Origin: Dichomitus squalens LYAD-421 SS1
Taxonomy: Eukaryota > Basidiomycota > Agaricomycetes > Polyporales > Polyporaceae
Reading direction: 5' to 3'
Assembly: GCF_000275845.1 (NCBI RefSeq)
Contig: NW_006766888.1
Location: forward strand, 394,622-458,621
DNA: 64,000 nt
In this document: positions 24,044 to 36,822 of the stretch, piece by piece
How the letters are laid out: every line of letters starts with the position of its first letter
How positions within the stretch are numbered: position 1 is the stretch's first letter
Notes under the pieces: model-generated
Database searches by the model: none
What the model was told of the DNA's origin: nothing
What the model saw: the letters and a program-made list of their open reading frames with translations, nothing else
Position numbers and translations under genes: made by a program

Positions 24044-25035
24044 ATGTCTGGCATTCACTACTCCGTCGTCGTCCCCGCATACAGGGAGAACGGCAACTTA
24101 CGTCCGCTTGTGACACGCATCTTTGGCGCGCTGTCCCAGGCGGGCTCCCCCGTCAGCCCGCACGAGGTCGAAGTCATCGTCGTAGATGACAACTCGCGAG
24201 ACGGTTCTGTCGAGACCGTCGACGACCTCCGGCGCGAGGGCTACAACGTCCGCATCATCGTGCGGACAACGGAGCGCGGCCTCAGTAGCGCGGTGGTCCG
24301 CGGCTTCAGAGAGGCGCAGGGCGACAACATGTTGTGCATGGACGCGGACTTGCAGGTATGCATGTATTCCCATCCTCCTGTCTCCTGCTCCCCTGCGATT
24401 GCACTGCGTTTACTCAAACTGTGGCAACGCGTAGCACCCCCCTGAATACGTCCCCGCCATGCTCGCCTCCATGTCACCTACGAAGCAGTTCGCGCTTGGA
24501 ACGCGGTACGCGAAGGGCGTCGCGATCGACGAAGGCTGGCCGCTCTACCGTCGCGTCATCTCTAACGGCGCGCGCCTGCTCGCGCTCCCTCTCACGTCCG
24601 CAAGCGACCCCATGTCAGGTTTCTTCGGAATCCGCAAGGAAACGGTACGTGTTACCGTCCGGTCTCCTCCCCCTGTCATGCCCGTCCATCTTCGCGCGTC
24701 TTACGTGTTCTCGCCCGCCCTAGTTCTTGAAGGCGCGCAATCTGAACTCTGACGGGTTCAAGATCGCGCTCGACCTCCTCGTGAAATGCAACATTCCCGC
24801 CAAGGCGATCGCGGAGGTGCCGTTCTCTTTCGGCGTGCGCGCCGAAGGCGAGTCAAAACTTACGGGCAAGGTCATGATCCGCTACCTCGAGCAGCTCGCG
24901 GAGCTGTACTGGTACCGCCACAGCGGCCTCGTCATATTCCTCGCGATCTTCTTGTTCGTGCTGTTCGTGTTCTTCGCGCAGACGCTCCTGAGCTGGTACG
25001 GCGGGTTCGACGACCAGTCGCAGGGCAGGTACTGA
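24044..25035 (+). CDS. DPM1: Dolichol-phosphate mannosyltransferase (DPM1), membrane-anchored type
   Basis: Three exons (24044-24355, 24435-24644, 24724-25035) give 277 aa. It is a GT2-family glycosyltransferase: YSVVVPAYREN at the N-terminus, nucleotide-binding VVDDNS (D48, D49), the metal-binding MDADLQHPPE across the exon 1/2 junction (99-108), and SGFFGIRKE before the second intron. It transfers mannose from GDP-mannose to dolichol phosphate on the cytosolic ER face, supplying donor for N-glycan, O-mannose and GPI-anchor synthesis. A C-terminal helix (~243-265, VIFLAIFLFVLFVFFAQTLL) makes it the self-anchored yeast/Ustilago-like form, unlike human DPM1, which needs DPM2/3. Start context ACAATG is good and introns are 79 nt each. 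Intact. Confidence 0.96.
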
Positions 25036-28000
25036 ACGATGTGCCCGTGTTTCCGTCAGGAGGGTTGGGTGAGGGATGCGATTGTTGAAACTCCATTAGA
25101 TCAGTTGGATGTTCGGAGGGTGTATTGTCCCTGGTCGATGTGTGTACCGATACGAGTAACGTTATTGCCTGTTCTTTCTCCGCGTCATCCAGTTTCTGTC
25201 GACGTTTCACAGACCTCCACAGCAGTCCGCCGACCCATTGACGAGCCACCAAGACGACTGCGTCTGAAGTTTGCGAGCAGTGACTATCGTGGCAGGATGC
25301 GAGTCTCTGGTCAGGAGGCCCAACGTGAAGGTGCTGGTGTCCACGGCTCTCCTGTGGACTTGGTTCCCCCTCCAGACGCTTCCGCGACCTTACCTTCGGT
25401 GTCGGGTTCCTGTACAAGCAAATCCGCGCACTTGCAGAAAATTTCCTCCGCTATTATCAGCGGCAAGGTGCCGGCTGCCACTGATCGGGTCAGTGGCACG
25501 TCCAAAGCAGCCGTCCGATCTCACATTTCCCGCAGGCAAGAATGCAGTGTGCTCGCGATCGACTGCGGCTTGTGTGGCTGTAGGTGGAACAATATGAACC
25601 GCATGCATTCCTCGGAAGGAACGAAGTACGCCGCATGAGGCACCAAGGAAATCAGACGGCATACAGCAGGGACGACGTGTCCCTCCGTCGTTTCGCCTCT
25701 CGAGCTCTTCACGCACGAGTTTTGGTACACGGCCGGCACCGGGCCATTGATCAGGTCCACGAACCCCGTCGCTCTCAACCACCTCGTCCGATCCGCGGCG
25801 ATTGCTCTCAAACTCATCACTTAAGCTCTCGAAGATACGAAGACCACAGCAGAATTATATTTCGCTTCGTCGAGAACGTGGCCACCTCAGACGGCCCGCG
25901 TTTTAAACAAGACCCAAGGGTCGAAGCGGTTGAACGCTTCACATAAGCTTCATCACCCCTGGCAGCTGGCTGTCCACCGCGACATGGCCGAAGGCGCATC
26001 AGGCTGGTTGCCGTGCGGTGCGCGCCACACCGATTGAAGGATTGTTTTCTACCCCATCCCGCAAAGTTCTCTCCCAGACCGGCCTCGCGGAGCTTGTCGA
26101 CCCTGTGTGGAGAGTGAGTCGCGGATTAATCACGTACACATCGCATACTAGACCTATCTTGACATCGGACTCCGACAAGCGGACAGAGTGTTAGTTCAAG
26201 TGTTCGCTACATGCCTCCGAGGAAGGCCCTTCGCAGATGAAAATAGATGTCAGGATCCATGCTAGTCACCACACCCACAAACTGATACCTGTGCCTCCCC
26301 GAGGCTCGCAGGTGTGCAGTGCCGTAAGTGAGCACACGAAAATCGGAGGGCTCAAGAAACAGTCTTGCATTGTGCAGCGTGGTGTTACATAGCATCTTGT
26401 TTGGGGTAATGCATACGTACCACCAACCCTCGTCTTGACCCCGCGGAACTCGGTGGGCCGCCATCTGTGTGGAACCATGCGGATGCACACAATATGACAT
26501 GATCACGGCGCTGCGCCGGATATTTGTTTGAACTGCAGCGTATTTGACGGGTGACGTCCGAACCACAAACCTGTAGGAAAAAACGAGGGTTCTGACAGGA
26601 GTAGGGAAGATTAGAATGGTACCCACAGCAACACAGTTCTGACCCCTAAAGAGGAACAACGCCCCCACTAGCCATCCAGTAGCACACGCCAGTGGCGTAC
26701 CCCATCGCGTGCTCATGTACGTTGTGCTGCAAGGCGAATGGAGCTTCACTGAAGCTGAAGTGACTCACGTCGAGGTGTCGGCATTGTGCGTGACCTAGCG
26801 CGGACCTGCGCGAAACGGAGCGGTGTATACTGGATTCACCGACACCGTGATGGTTCGCGGCGCTCCAGACCGTGCTCTTAGGGCGGCCCGGCCAGCATGA
26901 CTTTGAGCAAGTCCAATTAGCGAGAAGAGCGTCGCAGGCACGGCGAAACGTCGTGTCGTGTCGTTGCTGTTCCGAAGTAATTACCGCACCATTGAGACAC
27001 GTCTGCGCCCTGGTCGAAGCGCCAGGATTCTGTCGAATCCGACGTCGGACACAAGTACTCAACACGAAGATAGAAGGCGCCCACGAAAGCATACGCAAGT
27101 GGAAGAGCACTCTCCGAGAATATATGACGATGGGTTAGTCCGAGCAGAAGCGCATCGGCTCTAGTGCGGCACACACAGGCTCTGCGCGACCCACGCGACG
27201 GGCTCTGCGCAGCACAAGTCGAGAGTTCCCCGGAGACGGTCTGGCTTTGTGTCTTCTTGTGCCCCAGGTGCACCTGGAAACGGACCTACTGCATGCAGCA
27301 GCGTGGTCGTCTATGACGAGAGTTGTGTGAGCGACCAAACATCGACTGCTTGACTCACGTTGTAGTCAGCAAACTTCTAGGGTGCACGGCACCCGTACTC
27401 GAGCCAGCGGCATGGCGCACGGGGAGACTCCGTATCCCCATACTCCAGGTACTCTCCCTATTCTGCGCGAGCTGGAAGGTTCCATAGAGAGACCGAGACC
27501 TTCCACGGACAGAGGTTTGGATCATTTGAAGCTTACAGTTTCCAGGGCCTGCGACGAGTACGCGACGCGCAACCCGGCTGGTGCCGTTAGCGAAGCCGCA
27601 GAAAGCATATCAGCAAGTACACCGCACATCGCCCGCCGCGTATCGACCATCGAGCACCGGATGCCGTACACCTCCACGGCCCATCAGGGCACGAAGCCCA
27701 GCGCGGTCGGCAAGCCGCATTTTTTCATTGTCGGAACAAGCGGAAGAAGTGCCGACTCGAGGCCCGCACCCCCCCGCGCGAGTTCCCACCGTACTTGTCC
27801 GCATTAACAAACCACCTCCCGTCCCCACGCGGAAGGCGAGGCGGCTCGCTGCCCAATGGCACACCCAGAGCCAATGGCGTGCAGAACGTCGTCGTCGCGC
27901 GGCGGTCGAAGGCCCGGAGATTGCAGCAGCTGCGTCGCTGCCGTCACCGTCTCGCCGGGCGTGGGTAGTGCGGCATTGGGCATCGGCGGTGCCACCAGCC

Positions 28001-29144
28001 ACCCCCGCCAGCCGCCAGTCGGACCCCCAGCCGATTCAGCAGCAAGCGGCGGGGGCAAGCAGGGGGGAGGGGTCCAGGGAAGGACGCCGACGCGCTGTCG
28101 TGCGCTGTCGCGCGCCCTGGCGACCATCCCTCACGGGAGGGATCGCAGCCCCGCTTCGGGTTCCCAGTTCGGGTCCCTCGCGTTCCAGGCCTGACGCCTG
28201 CGGACCGCGGCCGCCGCTGCATGCCAAGGCACGGATGCCGCCAGGCACCCGCACGCGCCTCCGGGAGCGCGTGCGACAGCGGGGGCGGGACTTCGGGAGC
28301 GAGGGTCGGGCGAGGGTCGCGCGGCGCGCCGCTGGCTTGCGTCCAGCGTCGGGCGCATTCTTGCTGACGAAAGCATCGAAGCCGGAGGGCCGCGAACGCG
28401 ACGTAGCCGATGCACGCAGCGAATGGCTGGCCGTGTGAACCCGCGCCGGAGACGTCGTGTGGCATTTCCCATGGGGCAATGGCGTCGCCTCGGGCGAACA
28501 TCGCTCGGCGAAGGGCATGCAAAATCGAGGGTTCCCAAAGGTGTCCAGGCGAAACGGGGAGACGACAACAGCTACCGAGCGGTGGGCGTCTCAGGGGAGG
28601 GAGGGTCGACCTGGAATGCGCGTGTGAGTCCTGTGGGTTCTGATAGCATTCGAGGAGGACGATCATGGAATACTCACAACACCGTGTGGAACTCAAGGGT
28701 CGCATGTCTGTGGGTGCGCTGTGAATTCCTAGGACTGTGGTCATTGCTGGAAGAGTGTCTTGCGTTGCGGATGGAAATCTGTTTCCCGGAGACCCGCAAT
28801 GTATCAATTCTACACTCGTCTCGTGCGCATAGTTGCCGGTCCGGCCGTAGGTGTGTGCGCCGGGGCTCTTCCTCCTCCTGATGGTCAGATTGCTATATGG
28901 AGGGGGGTGAGCGTCGCGATGTCGACGAGGTCACGAGAGGAATAGATGTGGAAGCAACGACTTACACGTCCGTGCTTGCATGTACAGCAGACAAGCCTCC
29001 TTCCGGATGCATCAACGTTCCGCACCACACCTGCTCGTTCGGGTGATCGCAGGGACGCCCAGAGGCTGAAGGTTTCGACGCGTTCAGATCGATCCCCTCC
29101 TACGTACATCTGCATCTCTCGCTCTTCTACCGCCGGCAGGGCGC

Positions 29145-29171
29145 GCATGCATGCATGCGTGCATGCATGTA
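29145..29171. repeat. CATG-rich alternating purine-pyrimidine repeat
   Basis: Tandem GCATGCAT/GTGCATGC units form a short alternating purine-pyrimidine tract. A shorter relative lies near 30474-30490. No gene association is visible. Confidence 0.7.
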
Positions 29172-30005
29172 GCAGCCAAGCATGGTGATCTCCTGGTCGG
29201 CCAAGCATGACGTGGAGAGAAGTATTCGATACTTGCATATCTCGACGCGAAGACTGGAACCAGCGCAGAATAGGTTCGAAGAGGCGGCGGAGTCAGTCCT
29301 GGAGCCGGGTTCTGGCTGATCACCGTCTCCCGTGTGTGTCCGTGATGCCTGTGGTGTCTGTCACCTACTCAATGGTGTTCGCTTTTGCTGTCATGTTCGT
29401 ACGGCGGCGATCCGCTGCGCCCTGGAAGGGCGAGCCATGGGCTCGCCCCGCACGCCCGCAAAGTCCGCAGAATGCCCGCCTCCGGGAGTCCATCGAGGGT
29501 CGAGAAGTTGAGCACGAATCGCGAAGACGGTAGCTACGTGACATGCACCTGGAGCGCGGGCGGCTCGTCGGGCCTCGCGTGCCTCGTGCCTGCGTGCGAG
29601 AAGTCGAAGGCGAACTCGAAGGCGGGCGAAGGTTAGCTCGAGCAGAGCAGAGACAGATGCCGAAGGCGGACGTGCGAGGAAGGCTCCAGGAGACCCTAGC
29701 AACTGCGCCGTCGTCGTGCTCCGCGACCTCTGCGTCCGGGGGAGGTGGGAGGGGAGAGCTCTTGTGCGTTCTGTCCGGCTTGCTTGCGTTTCAGGTTCAT
29801 GCGTCCAGCGAGTCTTTCGTCATCGGGGGGGTGGCGCACAGGCAAGCTATTACGGGAGCGTTCCGGCACGCGGCGCGGCGCAAGTGTAGGGCTGGTCAGT
29901 GCTAGAACCAGCGGACGGCACGCTGCTGCACTAGGCTTGCCCCGACTCGGGGCGCAGGAACCTACGGCGCGCAGAGGAGGTGCTCAGCGTTCGGCGGCAG
30001 CGTGC

Positions 30006-30038
<33 letters not shown>

Positions 30039-30040
30039 CA
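30006..30040. repeat. (GCA)n trinucleotide microsatellite
   Basis: About eleven uninterrupted GCA/CAG units lie in otherwise unassigned GC-rich sequence. Depending on frame it would encode polyGln, polySer, polyAla or, on the other strand, polyCys/Ala/Leu. No gene around it is supported, so it is annotated as a simple repeat only. Confidence 0.9.
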
Positions 30041-32218
30041 AGCTTGGACGCGAGCCCGAGCAGACCGAGCACGGGCTGATCGAGGCGCGGCTGTGGACAA
30101 GCTCGAACGGCACAGCTTTGTCAACGTTTGTGCGCGCGGAACAACACCCACATGCACCAAAGCGTGGCGGTCAGGAAGGAATTGAGCCCAGCCGGCCTGA
30201 TAGCGTTCAATGTGAACGCTGACCTCGAGCATTGATGATGATCGCTCCGAAGGCGGCGCGGCCGGATTTGCTTGTGCTGATTGTCATGTCCGCACGGGGA
30301 TGGCGGGGTGGCACTGGCAACTTGAAGGTTCGAGGAGCTTGTCAGCGAGCACCGCAGCGGGGACCATCGGGCGATAGATCTCGAATTGCCTGCATGTCAT
30401 GAGCATGAGCACGTCAACGCGTACCGGCGCCTCGGGCGAGCGCAATTGTTTGGGTGCTTGCGAGGATATGATCATGCATGCGTGCGTGCACGGGCGAGTC
30501 GGTCGACCCAGAGCCTGGATAACGGCGCTCACCAGTATATGCCTCGGCTCGTGGGGCGGCGCCGCCTGTCAAATCGAGTTCTGGGTGCAAGGTTTGGATT
30601 GACATGATGGTGGAGAGCGTTTAGAGTACGCTACTACTGCCTCGGCGCCAGAACTTGGACGTTCCGCTAGACTGGAGCGACGCTGATGGATAGATGATAC
30701 GAGAGTCTAGAGAGGCACCACTCGAAGGGTCGCCCATATGAGGCAGGCAGCCTTCCTCCCGAACAAGCGTCGCGCTGCGCCGTTCGCCCCGTCATGTGCA
30801 TCCGTCAGAACCATTAATGGGTGGCACTCCGGAAGCACTGGCGCGCGCACCGGCAGCTGCGTGAGATGGATATGGGTGGTCGGCGGCGCGGCGGGGAAGG
30901 AGGGGCGCTGGCGTACGTGAGCGCGAGAGGGAGCCGTGACTTGCTGTGTCGGGTCGCCACGCTACGCAGCGCCCGGTCGATTGCATTACTTGCGGCGATC
31001 AGACTCTGCTGGAATAGGGGCCAGAGGCGGAACAGGCGGGACAGGCAGTGCGCCTGTCAGAATGGTCCGTATTGTCGTGAGAGGTCTCTCGTCGAATCTG
31101 CCCCGAGGCGCGAGACGCAAGGCGAGACCCAGCTTGGTGTCGATCGGCACGTCCGTGGTCGTGGTTACGCCGGTGCGCAGGGAGTATTTCCGGAAGGGGG
31201 AGAGGGGGAACGCAGCGGCGGGAGGGGCGGCATGTGCGTTTACGCTTTCTGTTAGATTCCCGGGGATCTTCTGACGGGTTGGGCAGTGGGATGGCAGAAT
31301 GAATGGTGAAGAGGGGAACAGAAGACGAGGCCTGAAGATTTGGGGAAGGCCCTAGGTTACGTTGAGAGGTTGCCATGTCGTAGAGCGTCCTCTGCACGCG
31401 ACATCCCGGCGAGTGTTCTGGAGGCTCAGAAAGTGTGGAGGTGGCATGCAGGTGTCCGCCGGCTGTCGCATTTGTACATGCCGCCGGCAACGAGGCAGGA
31501 ATCGGCGGATCGGCGATAGCAGCCGAGATAAGTTGCCGGATTTGGGCCTGGGCTGGCCCGAGCTCCAGGATGGGTCAGCGCCGGTTCCTGATGAGGAGAA
31601 ATCGTAGATGAACGGCTGGCCGGGCGGACGGACGGCTGTCGGGCGAGCTCTGGCACGTCGCGCGCTCTGCTTTTCGCTCTCGTCTATGCGCGACGTCGGC
31701 TCGCGGCGCGTGGGAGGAGCTGGCCCGTCGCGAGGGGCACCACCTGCTGTTGTCATTCCTTGCTCGGTGGGAGGATAGAGGACGAAGCCAGACGGAGAGA
31801 GTCCGAGGACGAAAGACAATTGCGGCCAAACAAATGGCAGCCCAGCCTCAAACCTTGACTTGCAGTGCCCATCATTCTTTGGGCCATCGTTGGCCAAGAG
31901 AGCAGCACAGCTCACGTACGAGGTTCCCCGAGCAGCCCAGCTGGTGGACGGTGCTCGCGTAGAGGAGTGTGCAGTATAAAGGCGCGTGTCCCGCTGGCTG
32001 GGCCCGTGTTGCTCACATCGGGAATAAACAGCATCGCGCGCCTGTGCTCGCTCGCAAGCGATCCGCCGTGCTTATATCTGCCCACTCTCGCCAGCTCACC
32101 CCGTCCTCGTCCCAGTAAACGAACGGCTCAAGGCCACGCCTATCTCTTCTCGCCCGGCGCGCACTTCATCACCAGCACACACCCAGTCCGTCCACGCTAG
32201 CCGCCGCCGCCGTCCCCG

Positions 32219-33943
32219 ATGCCTGCCCGCCGCACAGCAGCCCCCCGCACCCGCACCCGCCTCGCCACGCTCGCTGACGTCCCCGAGGAGATCCTCGAGC
32301 GCATCCTCGCCCTCATCCTCGTTCAGTCTCCAGAGCCCTCGCGGGCTTCCTGGCATCCCTACCAGACGCCTCCCTCCACCCTTCCGAACGTGATCTCCCC
32401 GCTGCTCGTCTGCCGCGCCTGGTTACGTATCGCGACCCCCGTCCACTACCGCCATCCAGTCCTCCGCACCCCGCGCCATGTCGAGCTCCTCCTCCGCGCC
32501 CTGCGCTACACTCCCTCGCTCGCGCCGTGCATCCGCAGCCTCCACCTGCACGCTACCTCTCCCGCGCTCCGCGACCTCATCCCCCTGTGCTCGAACCTCG
32601 ACACACTCGACGTCACCGTGGACAACGCCGACTCGACGCTGACCGTCACGACTGGCGTGATCCCGGCGGCAGACGCTCTTAGCCGCGACCGTGGCGTGGT
32701 GCAGTTCTGCGAGGCGTTTGCGAAGACGCGCCGCGTCCGACACCTCGTCATCCGCAAGAACGCGTATCTGACGCAGCCTAATGCAATCTACATCTTCGAA
32801 CAGCTCGCGAAGGCCATGACGCGCTGGCACAAGCTGGTGAGTCGCGTTCGATCTGTTTCACTGCGTCGTGCGCGCATGTCCGAGAATGGACTGGTAGCAG
32901 ATGAGCGACGGACAGGAAGATGGGTTCTGCTGCGTCGAGCTTCGCTGGTGTTCTCGGACGGGAGGAATTGGCAGGGATTCGATGTGTGATGATTGACGTA
33001 ACTGACGGCTTCTTGCAGGAAACGGTGAACGTCGCCTTCCGGCTCAGCCCCTCTCCCGCCGCGAGCGCGCTCACCAAGGCGCTCGCGACGCTCCCCCGGC
33101 TGCACACGCTGAGCACGATGTTGCCCGCGGTGTGGAACACGACTCTGCTTGACGTGCGTCTCTCCGCTTTCTCCGTCCTTCTCCTCTTCTCCCCCTCTGC
33201 TCCCTATCTCTCCCACATCCGATCGGACGCGCTGCCCCGCTCCCCTGGCTTCCGTCCTTCCTAATCCACGCACTCCTTTCTCTTAGCGCGTCGTCCTGAA
33301 ACGCATGCCACGATGCTGACCCTTCTGATCTCCACAGATCGCGCAGAACCCCGCGCTCAGCCGTATCGTCCTCGACCCCGCCCCAGAGCTCGCCGGCGCA
33401 CACCTCTTCCTCGCAGAGGCCAAGCGCCACCCCCACCTCGTCCAGCTCATCCACGCCGGCAGCCCCCCGCCCTCACCCTACCCGGGCCACGCCGGCGTCG
33501 CTGCCAGCTCTCGCGCGCGTGCCGCCAGCGCCGTCGTCGTGGGCAAGGCCCCCATGTCCATGTCCATCGCGCCCTCGCCGTTCGCTACCTGGAGCTACGA
33601 GCGCGACGTCCCGCCCCCCGCGTGTCCCCCCGCCTCGCGTCGGCCCAGCCAGCCAGGCTACGCCTCGGGGTCGCTTGTCGGGCCCTCGGCGTACGCGCCT
33701 GCGCCCGTCGCCGCACCCAGCGTGTCGTATCCTGGGCCGGGCATGCAGTACCCGCACCAGCAGCAGCATCATTACGTCGCGGCCGCGCATCAGTACCCGG
33801 CGGCGCACCACCCCGGCCAGTATTCTGCGTTCGGCACGAACGCCTACCCAGCGAACGCTGCCGCAAGGATGCAGCCGTCGATCGTAGGTGGACAAGCGTC
33901 GAGGCGGAGCGCGCCTGGCGGCCGCCGGATGACCGCGTCGTGA
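32219..33943 (+). CDS. F-box domain protein with disordered Tyr/His/Pro-rich tail
   Basis: Three exons (32219-32836, 33019-33153, 33338-33943; all phase 0) give 452 aa. After a basic N-terminus, residues ~17-70 match an F-box (DVPEEILERILALILV ... LLVCRAWLRIATPVHY). LRR-like segments follow to about 265 (IRSLHLHA, CSNLDTLDVTV, RVRHLVIRKN). The last ~160 residues are low-complexity Pro/Ala/Ser then His/Gln/Tyr/Pro-rich (QYPHQQQHHYVAAAHQYP) and likely disordered. F-box proteins select substrates for SCF ubiquitin ligases; the substrate is unknown. GC3 is very high, matching DPM1 and the lactonase gene. Intron 1 (182 nt) and intron 2 (184 nt) are longer than usual here. It converges on the lactonase gene. 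Confidence 0.85.
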
Positions 33944-34943
33944 ACGACCCGCGGTCCCCGTGAGCCAAACAAAAAGTTCATGCGAGAAGGGAGAACGGAC
34001 GTTCGTGTAATGATACAATTGGGCCCCCCCACGGTGACATGCTTCTTGGATTGGATTGCTCGTGCTGACCATAGCGGACCCTCCCCCGTCGTCGTCGTCT
34101 GCACACTCACTACCTGCACAGGACCCGCTGCTGTACATATGTATAACGTCGTTTAATACCCGTAATGCCCCCCGCATCGGTACCCCCCTTGGCATGCGGG
34201 CTCGTTAGCAGTCGCTCGTCGCTGCCCGCAGTCCCCCGCCACATGTCTCATACCCTTCGCCTCGTCTTCATGTCCCATCACGTTTTGCTACGGACGAACT
34301 CGGACCTCTCGCGCTCGCCCGCCTGCGGGGCGGCGCTGCACCACCCCTTCTTTTGTTTACGCCTCAGTTATTCAGGATTCTTTGCGGACTATAGACGAAC
34401 CCCAGATACGCTCTCCGGTAGGCAGCAAAAAATGTACGGTACCCCTCGCTATTCGCTGCTGCGCGGTCGGACTCGGACGGGCGCGCGCCGCCGTATACCC
34501 TCTCGTAATATACCTTCCGCACCACGGACCCGGGCTCCAGAAGACGTCGCGCACGGACAGAACACGCAAAGCTGGGCACCGCGCGACATGTGCACGAAGA
34601 CGAAGTACGGAGACGGGCGGGCTTCTGCTCCCGGCGCATGCCTGCTGTCACGGGGAGCCCGCGCACAATTGAGTTGCGTGTGCGCAGCGGTCGGGTTCCG
34701 CGGTTCGGGGGTTGAATTGTGACACTAGTGCGGGTTCGCGATGTCCTCCTGGGAGAGAGGAATGGTTTTGGCATTCGTGTTGGGAGGGGGCGCATTCAGA
34801 TAGAGAGCCTGCAACGGTCGCAGACGACGGCACTCGAGATTGGCCGTGGGCGTCCTCATCAAGAGCACAGATAACCTGGTGATAGATACACGCATAATTG
34901 CTATGGTCACGCCAAGAGACTGGACAGACAGACCCCGCCCAGC
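33944..34943. other. Convergent 3' intergenic region
   Basis: It is 1 kb between the ends of the F-box gene and the lactonase gene, presumably their 3' UTRs. Open frames are short and mutually overlapping. I see no RNA gene or repeat. Confidence 0.5.
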
Positions 34944-36822
34944 TCAGTCGCTGAGCCAAACGAAGCTCGACCGCGTCGGGACGTCCGTGTTCGTCGCCAC
35001 GATCTCCAGGTCCGCGCCCCCGTTCGTGCGCCGGAGCACGACCGTCCCCGCGCTCCCCGCGACCCCCGCCGCGACGACGTACTCGTTCTCTGGCCCCCCG
35101 CTGAGCTGCATCCCGCGGATCTGGTCGAGCCCCGTGAAGACGTGCTTGACGAGCGCGAGCTGCGGCTCGAGCGCGAAGATCGCGATCGCGTCCCCGCGCG
35201 GGTCCTGCGCGCCGACGTTCCGGTTCGACGCGTACAGGAACGCCTGGGTGAAGTTCGAGCCCGGCGCCGGGGACGCCTCCGCGAGGAGGAGCTCCGCGGC
35301 GGCCATCGACGCGCCCGCGGGGAGCCCGGGGGGCACGATGGAGAGGTTCGCGGCGAGCGGCGCGGCGGGGACGGACGGGTCGGCGGGGATCGTCTGCTGC
35401 GTGAGCGTGGAGGCAAGCTCGTGGATCGTGTAGAGCTGGTCGCCGCGCACGACGATGTGCCGGGGGCCGGAGCCGGCGGGCTGCTCGATCTCGCCTTGGA
35501 CCTTGAAGTTGCCTGCGGGGCCGTCGCGCACGAGGCGGTGGATGGTGTCTGCACCCTGTGGAGGTGGATGACACGGTCAGATTGGCGTGGCTTGCAGCTG
35601 TACAAGAAAGGTCGTCGGAAGGTCGTGTTTCCGTATCATGGCTACGTCAGCCGTGGTCCTGCAGAACAACCCGGATACACATCCATATCGACTCTAGCCT
35701 CCATTGTGGCGCTAAGTAAGATTCAAACCTAAGACGGATCGACACAACTCTGGCAATCGCGCCGGTTGGAGATGGCGAGCATCATGCGCCCCCCCAATCA
35801 TCCGGTCGGAGCGGCGACCCTGTGATAGATACGATCCTCTCGCTTCGGTCAGATGCCTCCCTCCGAGCGCATCCGTACTGCGACAAACATAGTCTAGCAG
35901 GACGATGGTCATCTGGACGCATCTCACGCTCCGGCGTTCGCAGCCATGTTAGCACAACACAAATGCTACAAGCAGTGCTTAGTGGCCGCCACCCGCCCAA
36001 GCCCAGTTTATGCGGCCCAGGGCAGCCGAGTAGAGCGCATGCACGCAAACATAGGAGGACATATGCTCACAGCCAACAATCGTCATGCTCCGCAGTATGG
36101 TGTGTCCAGTAGCATGATTACGAAACAGGGCACGTACCAAGTCAGGGACAAAGACCTCCGAGCCAACCTCGAGCGCCATGTGTGGGTGCGAGACCGCCGG
36201 GGACGGGGGCGCCGGGAATGTGATGACTGGTGCGCCAGAGACAAACTGCGTCGGATCCTCCTCTGTGGGCACGATGACCCCGTTTCCTGAACCGAACTGT
36301 GGTAAAGTGTGAGACCGTGTATACTGCGCTCCCACCCAAGCACCGGTGGCGCAGCACTACTACAGGAATGGGTGGAATAGAAGAGGGTGGTACATGTGGA
36401 CGTGGATGTCGACATATGTGGATATGTGGGGACGAGAAAGACGGAAGGCAAGGAGACTGACGTTCATGCCGGCAACCTCGCCAGTAGACAGAGGAACGGC
36501 GAACGCAGGGCCATTCCCACCAGACGAGACGGTGGCGAGTGCGTCTGTAAGGAGGCCGTCATTTTTGATAACAAACGACTGCAGGCCCCCCTCGGTGTTC
36601 TCATTCGTGGCGCTATTCATGGGGTTAGGGATGTATGGCGCGGCACCACAAAACCAGAGCTCACTAGAGAATGCTCTGGTTGGTAGGGTGAAGCGCAATC
36701 CACGATGGGTTGGTACCAGTGGGCGACTGGCCGACGACAGAAAGCGCGCCAGCATCAGAGTTGAAGAGATATGTCACGATAGCAGACGAGTAGCCTCCGG
36801 CAAGAATGGTGAAGTTGACCAT
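34944..36822 (-). CDS. Lactonase-fold beta-propeller protein (6-phosphogluconolactonase / carboxymuconate cyclase-like)
   Basis: Four exons (36822-36665, 36612-36462, 36296-36138, 35555-34944) give 359 aa. Signature features of the seven-bladed 'lactonase' family are MVNFTILAGGYSS at the start, NPSWIALHP then LYATNEN in blade 1-2, GPAFAVPLSTGEV, PHMALEVGSEVFVPDLGADTIHRL, GPRHIVVRGDQLYTIHELAST, YASNRNVGAQDPRGDAIAIF and GLDQIRGMQLS. The family includes 6-phosphogluconolactonase of the pentose phosphate route and muconate cycloisomerase-like proteins of aromatic catabolism; the real substrate cannot be told. There is no signal peptide. Intron 3 is 582 nt, about ten times the local norm. A close relative is cut by the right window edge (63466). 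Confidence 0.88.

Larger units (their letters stand above)
25036..32218. other. 7.2 kb without a recognisable gene, GC-rich centre
   Basis: No known domain was found in six frames. At 27.4-28.8 kb several long frames overlap on both strands, which is the GC-rich, stop-poor effect rather than evidence of genes. They are Arg/Pro/Ala-rich. A (GCA)n run lies near 30006-30040 and CATG-type repeats at 29145-29171 and about 30474-30490. On the minus strand 31015-31260 and 31352-31915 have somewhat protein-like composition (for example PFRKYSLRTGVTTTTDVPID) and could be exons of an orphan gene, but I cannot link them. No transposase, reverse transcriptase or terminal repeats were recognised. Confidence 0.4.

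Noticed and set aside
26207..26749. 180-aa minus-strand ORF
   Set aside because: No recognisable domain, patchy composition and no supporting gene structure.
27581..28807. Long overlapping ORFs on both strands (285 and 287 aa)
   Set aside because: GC-rich sequence lacks stop codons in several frames at once. The translations are Arg/Pro/Ala-rich with no motif.
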